From an uncultured Lautropia sp. (GTDB lineage: Bacteria > Pseudomonadota > Gammaproteobacteria > Burkholderiales > Burkholderiaceae_E), in assembly GCA_938046755.1 (NCBI GenBank), contig CALIXC010000214.1, positions 1 through 10,430 of the forward strand: a stretch of 10,430 nucleotides of DNA, written 5' to 3'. This document shows positions 5,754 to 10,430 of the stretch, one piece after another (position 1 is the first letter of the stretch; each line of letters opens with the position of its first letter). Below the pieces are notes generated by a model. The model had not been told where the DNA came from and did no database searches. It was given only the letters and a program-made list of their open reading frames with translations. A program made the translations under genes and the position numbers.

Positions 5754-6147
5754 GCGTGGCGTGGGAATCGGGCTGCCCGGCCTCCGGCAGTCGGAGAACC
5801 GGGGGAAGAACTGGGCTGCCGCCTGGTAGCCTCGGATAGAATCTTCCAGAAGCGGCGGCATGCCCGGTTGATCTGGCTGCCGTTCCCGATCACTTTGGCG
5901 CGTGCGACGCCCGGAGGCAGGCGCGCGCACCGGAACCCGGGCTTGCTGCGACAAGACCCCTGACGACGCGCCGGCGGGCGCGACAGACGAGTGGCGGCCG
6001 GGGTGTTGCAAAAAGCTCCGAATGGTCGGGAACAGGCTTATGAGCCCAGATTCTAACGTCAAACGCACGTTGGTAAGTCGTCTTTTCTGCCCGTTCGTGA
6101 GAACGTGCACCTGCAAACCCCTTAAGCTCTCACATTTTGCTCCTCTC
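5754..6147. other. Divergent intergenic region between the M23 peptidase gene and tyrS
   Basis: These 394 bases hold no independent gene that I recognise; open frames are extensions of the two flanking genes. TAGAAT-like boxes occur on the plus strand at 5837-5842 and on the minus strand at 6050-6055, but neither has a good -35 at normal spacing. Hairpins are seen at 5967-5982 (CGCGCC/GGCGCG, GGCG loop) and in the tyrS leader at 6092-6105. Confidence 0.65.
6065..6108 (+). promoter_or_regulatory. Alternative pairings in the tyrS leader
   Basis: CGTTC (6092-6096) and GAACG (6101-6105) form a short hairpin with a GTGA loop of GNRA type. GCACGTT (6065-6071) can instead pair perfectly with AACGTGC (6102-6108). 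The two folds share bases and exclude each other. There is no T-run nearby and no T-box signature. Regulation is only a possibility. Confidence 0.2.
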
Positions 6148-7368
6148 ATGTCATCCAGTGATCCGATCGAAGAGACCGTCCAGCAGTCGCTGGCCATCAT
6201 CAAGCGTGGAATCGACGAGCTGCTCGTTGAGGCGGAGCTGGCTGCCAAGCTCCGGCGCAGCCTGAAGGAGAACCGGCCGCTGCGCATCAAGCTGGGTCTG
6301 GATCCTACGGCGCCGGACCTGCATCTGGGCCACACGGTGGTGCTGAACAAGATGCGTCAGCTCCAGGATCTGGGGCATCAGGTGATCTTCCTGATCGGCG
6401 ACTTCACGGCCTCGATCGGGGATCCGTCGGGGCGAAATTCGACGCGGCCGCCGCTCACCCGCGAGCAGATCGAGCAGAACGCACAGACCTACTTCCGGCA
6501 GGCAAGCCTCGTGCTGGATCCGGCGCGGACCGAGATCCGCTACAACTCGGCCTGGTGCGACAAGATCGGGCTGCGCGACATGGTGCAGCTGGCCTCGCGC
6601 TACACGGTGGCGCGCATCCTGGAGCGCGACGATTTCACTAAGCGGCTGAAGGCGGGGGTGCCCATCTCGGTGCACGAGATGCTGTATCCGCTCCTGCAGG
6701 GCTACGACTCGGTCGTGCTGGAGGCCGATCTGGAGCTGGGGGGTACCGACCAGAAGTTCAACTTGCTGGTGGGTCGCGAGCTGCAGCGCGAGTACGGCAA
6801 GGAGCCGCAGTGCGTGCTGACGATGCCGCTGCTGGAAGGGCTGGACGGCGTCGAGAAGATGTCCAAGTCCAAGGGCAACTACGTGGGCATCACCGAGCCG
6901 GCCAACACGATGTTCGCCAAGGTGATGTCGATTTCCGACGCCATGATGTGGCGCTATTTCACGCTGCTGTCGTTCCGGCCGATGAGCGAGATCGACGCGC
7001 TGCGGGCCGAGTGCGAGGCCGGTCGCAATCCGAAGGAAGCCAAGGTGCTGCTGGCCCGCGAGCTGGTGGAGCGCTTCCACGGGGCGGGTTCCAGCGATGC
7101 GGCGGTGGAGGATTTCGAGCTTCGCGCGCGGGGCGGGGTGCCCGACGAGATCGAGGAGGTGACGCTTTCTGGCGCGCCGCTGGGCATCGTGGCCGTCCTG
7201 CGTGACAGCGGGCTGGTGCCGTCGGCCTCGGAGGCGGGGCGGATGCTGGCCCAGAACGGCGTGCGCGTCGATGGCTCGGTGGTGACCGACCGGGGGCTCA
7301 CGCTGCCGGCGGGAACCTATGTCGTGCAGGTGGGCAAACGCAAGTTCCGCCGGGTGACGGTGGCATGA
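6148..7368 (+). CDS. tyrS: Tyrosine--tRNA ligase
   Basis: Class I aminoacyl-tRNA synthetase of 406 residues that activates tyrosine with ATP and charges tRNA-Tyr. The ATP-binding signature is HLGH (residues 59-62, in LDPTAPDLHLGHT) and the second is KMSKS (237-241). GDFTASIGDPSGR (85-97), HEMLYPLLQGYDSV (176-189) and GGTDQKFN (198-205) form the active-site and tyrosine pocket. The C-terminal S4 RNA-binding domain spans about 344-404. The sequence looks like the longer TyrZ-like branch common in betaproteobacteria. The start at 6148 matches the family N-terminus; the frame is open to 5902, but that upstream part is unconserved. There is no clear Shine-Dalgarno. The stop overlaps the ATG of the next gene by 4 bases (ATGA), so translation is probably coupled. 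Confidence 0.97.
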   Translation: MSSSDPIEETVQQSLAIIKRGIDELLVEAELAAKLRRSLKENRPLRIKLGLDPTAPDLHLGHTVVLNKMRQLQDLGHQVIFLIGDFTASIGDPSGRNSTRPPLTREQIEQNAQTYFRQASLVLDPARTEIRYNSAWCDKIGLRDMVQLASRYTVARILERDDFTKRLKAGVPISVHEMLYPLLQGYDSVVLEADLELGGTDQKFNLLVGRELQREYGKEPQCVLTMPLLEGLDGVEKMSKSKGNYVGITEPANTMFAKVMSISDAMMWRYFTLLSFRPMSEIDALRAECEAGRNPKEAKVLLARELVERFHGAGSSDAAVEDFELRARGGVPDEIEEVTLSGAPLGIVAVLRDSGLVPSASEAGRMLAQNGVRVDGSVVTDRGLTLPAGTYVVQVGKRKFRRVTVA

Positions 7369-8099
7369 CGGCTGCGGCATCGGAAAGAGGCGCACCCGCG
7401 CTGGAAGGGCTGGAGGCTGGGGCGTTGCCCGACGGCGTGCGCCTCGTGCTGGTGCGGCACGGCGAGACCGACTGGAACATGGTGCGGCGTATCCAGGGGC
7501 AGCTGGACGAGCCGCTCAACGCGGTGGGCGTGCAGCAGGCGCAGGCAGCCGCAGCGCGGTTTGCGCCCGGTATGGTGGATGCCATCCATTGCAGCGACCT
7601 GCTGCGTGCCAGCCAGACGGCGGCGGCCATCGGCGCCGTGACAGGTGTGCCGGTGGTGCCGGAGACTGTATGGCGCGAGCGGCATTTCGGGCGCTTCCAG
7701 GGCTGGGTCTACGCTGACATCCAGCGGGACGATCCCGAGACCTATCGGCGGATCGAGGCGCGGGATCCGGACCTGGACCTGCAGGGCGGCGAGAGCCTGA
7801 TGCAGGTGCGTGCGCGCATCGAGGCGGCGCTGGCCGAGCTGGTGCAGCGCTATCGCGGCCAGCGCGTGGTCGTGGTGAGCCATGGCGGGGTGCTGGATGC
7901 GATCTACCGGCTGGTGACGGGCAAGCCCGTTTCTGATCCACGCGACTTCCCCATCCACAACGCCTGCATCTGTCAGCTGTGCTGGCAGGCCGGGCGCTGG
8001 GAAATCCTGCAATGGGCGGATATTGCGCATCTGGTGGCCAGTCGGGACGAGATCGACCCGCGGCAGCGGCCGGCGGCGCTGCTGGGCCGGATCGGCTAG
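7365..8099 (+). CDS. Histidine phosphatase family protein (phosphoglycerate mutase-like)
   Basis: Predicted 244-residue cytosolic enzyme of the histidine phosphatase superfamily. The phosphoacceptor histidine H32 lies in VRHGETDWN (30-38). R81 follows in CSDLLRASQTA. E105 lies in WRERHFGRFQGW. The second catalytic histidine, H173, is in VVSHGGVLD. These residues support phosphatase or cofactor-dependent mutase chemistry. The sequence alone does not separate phosphoglycerate mutase, alpha-ribazole phosphatase or a general phosphatase; the short catalytic insert and the RFQGW variant lean toward a phosphatase. About 25 residues before the core are unconserved, and GTG 25 codons in could be the real start. 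The ATG overlaps the tyrS stop (ATGA), so the two genes are probably cotranscribed and coupled. Confidence 0.93.
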   Translation: MTAAASERGAPALEGLEAGALPDGVRLVLVRHGETDWNMVRRIQGQLDEPLNAVGVQQAQAAAARFAPGMVDAIHCSDLLRASQTAAAIGAVTGVPVVPETVWRERHFGRFQGWVYADIQRDDPETYRRIEARDPDLDLQGGESLMQVRARIEAALAELVQRYRGQRVVVVSHGGVLDAIYRLVTGKPVSDPRDFPIHNACICQLCWQAGRWEILQWADIAHLVASRDEIDPRQRPAALLGRIG

Positions 8100-8245
8100 G
8101 TTCCCCTGAACGTGCGGGGGCTGAGCTGGGCCTTGCTGGCGCGGGCTGACGGCTTTGGCTAAACTCATTGGTCCGGCCGTGACTGGCGATCGGGTAGAGT
8201 ACTACCGGGAAGCGGTCGGGTTCCATCGTCGCCTGCCGTCCGCCT

Positions 8246-8286
8246 GGGCAGGGTTCTTCTCATAACTGTCTGGCTGCCCTGCAGCC
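8246..8286 (+). promoter_or_regulatory. Mutually exclusive hairpins before the glyA Shine-Dalgarno
   Basis: GGCTGC (8272-8277) and GCAGCC (8281-8286) form a 6-bp hairpin that ends two bases before GGAG (8289-8292). GGGCAG (8246-8251) can instead pair with CTGCCC (8274-8279), or GCAGGG (8249-8253 region) with CCCTGC (8277-8282). The alternatives would expose or bury the start region differently. No known riboswitch is recognised and no promoter is clear in the 201-base gap. Confidence 0.25.
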
Positions 8287-8300
8287 TCGGAGTGCATCAC

Positions 8301-9545
8301 ATGTTTGATCGCAAACAGACGCTTGCCCAGGTCGATCCCGCCCTCTGGGATGCCATCCGCAACGAGAACCGCCGCCAGGAGGCTCACATCGAGCTGATCG
8401 CGTCGGAGAACTACACCAGCCCGGCGGTGATGGAAGCCCAGGGTAGCCAGCTCACCAACAAGTATGCCGAGGGCTATCCCGGCAAACGCTACTACGGTGG
8501 CTGCGAGTGCGTGGACGTGGCCGAGCAGCTGGCTCTGGACCGCGTGAAGCAGCTCTTCGGGGCTGAGGCGGCCAACGTGCAGCCCAATTCGGGCTCGCAG
8601 GCCAACCAGGCCGTGTTCCTGGGTCTGGCCAAGCCGGGTGACACCATCCTGGGCATGTCGCTGGCCATGGGCGGTCACCTCACGCACGGCTCGCCGGTCA
8701 ACATGTCGGGCCGCTGGTTCAACGTGGTGTCCTACGGCCTGAACGAGAAGGAAGAGATCGATTACGACCAGATGGAGCGTCTGGCGCACGAGCACAAGCC
8801 GCGCATCATCATCGCCGGTGCCTCGGCCTATTCGCTGGTCATCGACTGGGCACGCTTTGCCCGCGTGGCCAAGGACGTGGGTGCCATCTTCATGGTGGAC
8901 ATGGCGCACTACGCCGGCTTGATCGCCGGTGGCGTGTACCCGAACCCGGTGCCGCACGCCGACGTGGTCACCTCCACCACGCACAAGAGCCTGCGCGGCC
9001 CGCGTGGCGGCTTCATCCTGATGAAGCCCGAGCATGAGAAGGCCATCAATTCCGCCATCTTCCCGGGCCTGCAGGGCGGTCCGCTGATGCACGTCATCGC
9101 GGGCAAGGCCGTGGCCTTCAAGGAAGCGCTGGAGCCCGCCTTCAAGACCTACCAGCAGCAGGTGGTGGCCAATGCGAAGGCGCTGGCCGAGACGCTGGTG
9201 GAGAAGGGCTTCCGCATCGTGTCGGGGCGGACCGAATCGCACGTGATGCTGGTGGACCTGCGTTCGCGCGGCATCACCGGCAAGGACGCCGAGGCCGCTC
9301 TGGGCCGGGCGCACATCACGGTCAACAAGAACGCCATCCCGAACGACCCCGAGAAGCCCTTCGTCACCAGCGGCATCCGTGTCGGCTCGCCGGCCATGAC
9401 CACGCGCGGCTTCGGCACGGAGGAGGCACGCCTGGTGGGCGAGCTGATTTCCGACGTGCTGGACAAGCCGAACGACGAGGCGCACCTGGCCGCCGTCTGC
9501 GAGCGGGTCGATGCGCTGACGGCGCGTTTCCCGGTCTATGGCTGA
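8301..9545 (+). CDS. glyA: Serine hydroxymethyltransferase
   Basis: Full-length SHMT of 414 residues. This PLP enzyme interconverts serine plus tetrahydrofolate with glycine plus methylene-tetrahydrofolate, the main one-carbon entry. The conserved HIELIASENYTSP (29-41), KYAEGYPGKRYYGG (54-67), NSGSQAN (96-102), DMAHYAGL (200-207) and STTHKSLRGPRGG (225-237) are all present, with K229 as the PLP-binding lysine. The GIRVGSPAMTTRGF stretch at 358-371 is intact. I chose ATG 8301 because MFDR is the family start and GGAG (8289-8292) lies 8 nt upstream; a GTG at 8292 in frame would overlap that site. It is the first gene of a packed head-to-tail group with nrdR 30 bases downstream, then ribD. Confidence 0.98.
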   Translation: MFDRKQTLAQVDPALWDAIRNENRRQEAHIELIASENYTSPAVMEAQGSQLTNKYAEGYPGKRYYGGCECVDVAEQLALDRVKQLFGAEAANVQPNSGSQANQAVFLGLAKPGDTILGMSLAMGGHLTHGSPVNMSGRWFNVVSYGLNEKEEIDYDQMERLAHEHKPRIIIAGASAYSLVIDWARFARVAKDVGAIFMVDMAHYAGLIAGGVYPNPVPHADVVTSTTHKSLRGPRGGFILMKPEHEKAINSAIFPGLQGGPLMHVIAGKAVAFKEALEPAFKTYQQQVVANAKALAETLVEKGFRIVSGRTESHVMLVDLRSRGITGKDAEAALGRAHITVNKNAIPNDPEKPFVTSGIRVGSPAMTTRGFGTEEARLVGELISDVLDKPNDEAHLAAVCERVDALTARFPVYG

Positions 9546-9575
9546 GATGCGCTGACCGAATGGGGATGAGGCCGC

Positions 9576-10136
9576 ATGCATTGCCCATTCTGTAACCATA
9601 CCGACACCCAGGTGATGGAAACCCGGGTGCTCGACGGCGGCGACCGCATCCGCCGCCGCCGCCGCTGCACGGCCTGTGACCGGCGCTTCACGACCTATGA
9701 GCGCGTCGAGCTCTCGATGCCCGATGTCATCAAGAGTGACGGTCGGCGCGTGCCCTACGAGCGCTCCAAGCTGGAGTATTCGATGCGGCTGGCGCTCCGC
9801 AAGCGCCCGGTGTCGGATGAGGCGCTGGAAAATGCGCTGGACCAGGTCGAGACCCGGCTCTTCAAGCTGGGCGTGCGCGAGATTCCCAGCCAGTCCATCG
9901 GCGAGCAGGTGATGGGCGTGCTGCGTGAGCTGGACACGGTGGCCTACATCCGCTTTGCCTCGGTCTATCGACAGTTCGAGGACATCGAGGCCTTTGCTGA
10001 CGCCATCCAGGAGATCGGGGGCCGGCAGGAGGTCACCGGGCAGGCGCGGGGTACAGACTCGGTGCCGGCCGATGACGACGCGTCCCGGAATGACGCCTCG
10101 GGCCTGTCGGAGGCCTCGGTCAGGAAGAAACGCTGA
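9576..10136 (+). CDS. nrdR: Transcriptional repressor NrdR with a C-terminal extension
   Basis: Predicted 186-residue regulator that represses ribonucleotide reductase genes in response to nucleotide state. The N-terminal zinc ribbon has C3, C6, C31 and C34, with basic residues (RRRRRC) between the pairs. The ATP-cone spans about 49-139 and begins VIKSDGRRVPYERSKL. NrdR is usually about 150 residues, so the last 36 or so, rich in Asp, Ser, Ala and Arg and ending VRKKR, are an extra low-complexity tail. The ATG has GAGG 4 nt upstream, a tight spacing. The stop is one base from the ribD ATG, and glyA ends 30 bases upstream, so cotranscription is likely. I see no clear NrdR box in this window. 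Confidence 0.97.
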   Translation: MHCPFCNHTDTQVMETRVLDGGDRIRRRRRCTACDRRFTTYERVELSMPDVIKSDGRRVPYERSKLEYSMRLALRKRPVSDEALENALDQVETRLFKLGVREIPSQSIGEQVMGVLRELDTVAYIRFASVYRQFEDIEAFADAIQEIGGRQEVTGQARGTDSVPADDDASRNDASGLSEASVRKKR

Positions 10137-10137
10137 C

Positions 10138-10430
10138 ATGTACACCGAAGACGATCGCCGGGCCATGCAGCGGGCCATCGACCTGGCCTGGCAGGGCGTC
10201 AATACCACCATGCCCAATCCGCGCGTGGGCTGCGTCATCGTGCGGGATGGCGAGGTGGTGGGCGAAGGCTGGCACCGGCGGGCCGGCGAGCCCCATGCCG
10301 AAGTGCTGGCGCTGCAGCAGGCGGGCGAGCGGGCACGCGGCGCGACCGCCTATGTCACGCTCGAACCCTGTTCCCATCACGGACGGACCGGGCCCTGTGC
10401 CGACCGTCTGGTCGAGGCTGGCGTGGCGCG
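10138..10430 (+). CDS. ribD: Riboflavin biosynthesis deaminase/reductase RibD, 5' part
   Basis: The first 97 codons of RibD are present; the gene runs off the right edge. The visible part is the cytidine-deaminase-like domain, which deaminates the pyrimidine intermediate of riboflavin synthesis. Family blocks are MPNPRVGCVIV (about residues 25-35), PHAEVLAL with the zinc-ligand His and catalytic Glu (about 52-59), and LEPCSHHGRTGPC (75-87) with two zinc-ligand cysteines. The reductase domain would lie beyond the window. The ATG comes one base after the nrdR stop, with AGGAAG (10122-10127) as a somewhat distant Shine-Dalgarno. Coupling with nrdR is likely. Confidence 0.96.
   Translation, partial: MYTEDDRRAMQRAIDLAWQGVNTTMPNPRVGCVIVRDGEVVGEGWHRRAGEPHAEVLALQQAGERARGATAYVTLEPCSHHGRTGPCADRLVEAGVA

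Noticed and set aside
4383..5963. A 526-codon plus-strand open frame opposite the M23 peptidase gene
   Set aside because: The composition is that of an antisense shadow (Ala, Gly, Val, Asp rich), with no motif, while the opposite strand carries a complete peptidase.
5754..6350. N-terminal extension of the M23 peptidase up to 629 codons
   Set aside because: The extension overlaps the tyrS coding region and has no membrane or family features; the signal-like stretch follows the start at 5753.
6151..7395. A 414-codon minus-strand frame opposite tyrS
   Set aside because: It is rich in His, Arg, Gln and Leu with no recognisable domain, and is antisense to a complete tyrosyl-tRNA synthetase.
8133..8165. 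TTGCTG ... TAAACT as a glyA promoter
   Set aside because: The spacer is 21 bases, too long for a sigma70 promoter, and no better -35 lies at 16-18 bases.
8202..10238. A 678-codon minus-strand open frame across glyA and nrdR
   Set aside because: It is antisense to two unmistakable genes, has no family features, and long antisense frames are expected from strong G/C third-position bias.

Overview
This is a chromosomal housekeeping region of a high-GC betaproteobacterium, most likely Burkholderiales. Gene content and order (OsmC-like gene divergent from rplM-rpsI; bactofilin; erpA; anmK and an M23 peptidase on the opposite strand; tyrS and a histidine phosphatase; glyA-nrdR-ribD) fit that group. 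The genus cannot be read from the sequence. I found no IS element, prophage gene, tRNA, rRNA or CRISPR array, and no multigene system that looks new. The noteworthy items are mostly leader structures, terminators, small repeats and start-site ambiguities.

Layout from left to right. Bases 1-36 are a hexanucleotide tandem repeat cut by the window edge. An OsmC/YhfA-like gene (165-596, minus) is followed by a hairpin. A 387-base gap holds a near-consensus sigma70 promoter and a structured leader of about 170 nt for the ribosomal operon rplM-rpsI (984-1825). Two hairpins close this operon. They are followed by a small bactofilin gene (1960-2346) and erpA (2431-2781, Fe-S cluster carrier), which ends at a textbook terminator (2843-2875). 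A 380-base gap with short direct repeats separates erpA from anmK (minus, ends 3162) and an M23 endopeptidase gene (minus, 4461-5753). A terminator-like hairpin lies between these two minus-strand genes. A 394-base divergent gap precedes tyrS (6148-7368), whose stop overlaps the start of a histidine phosphatase gene (7365-8099). A 201-base gap with alternative hairpins leads into glyA (8301-9545), nrdR (9576-10136) and the 5' part of ribD (10138 to the edge).

How the genes relate. rplM-rpsI supply ribosomal proteins L13 and S9. anmK and the M23 peptidase form a plausible cell-wall pair, one cutting murein and one recycling anhydro-MurNAc. The bactofilin may also act at the envelope. glyA, nrdR and ribD are packed head to tail and link one-carbon metabolism, ribonucleotide reductase control and riboflavin synthesis. 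From memory of Burkholderiales synteny, argC often lies near rpsI/bactofilin and dtd between tyrS and the phosphatase; neither is present here.
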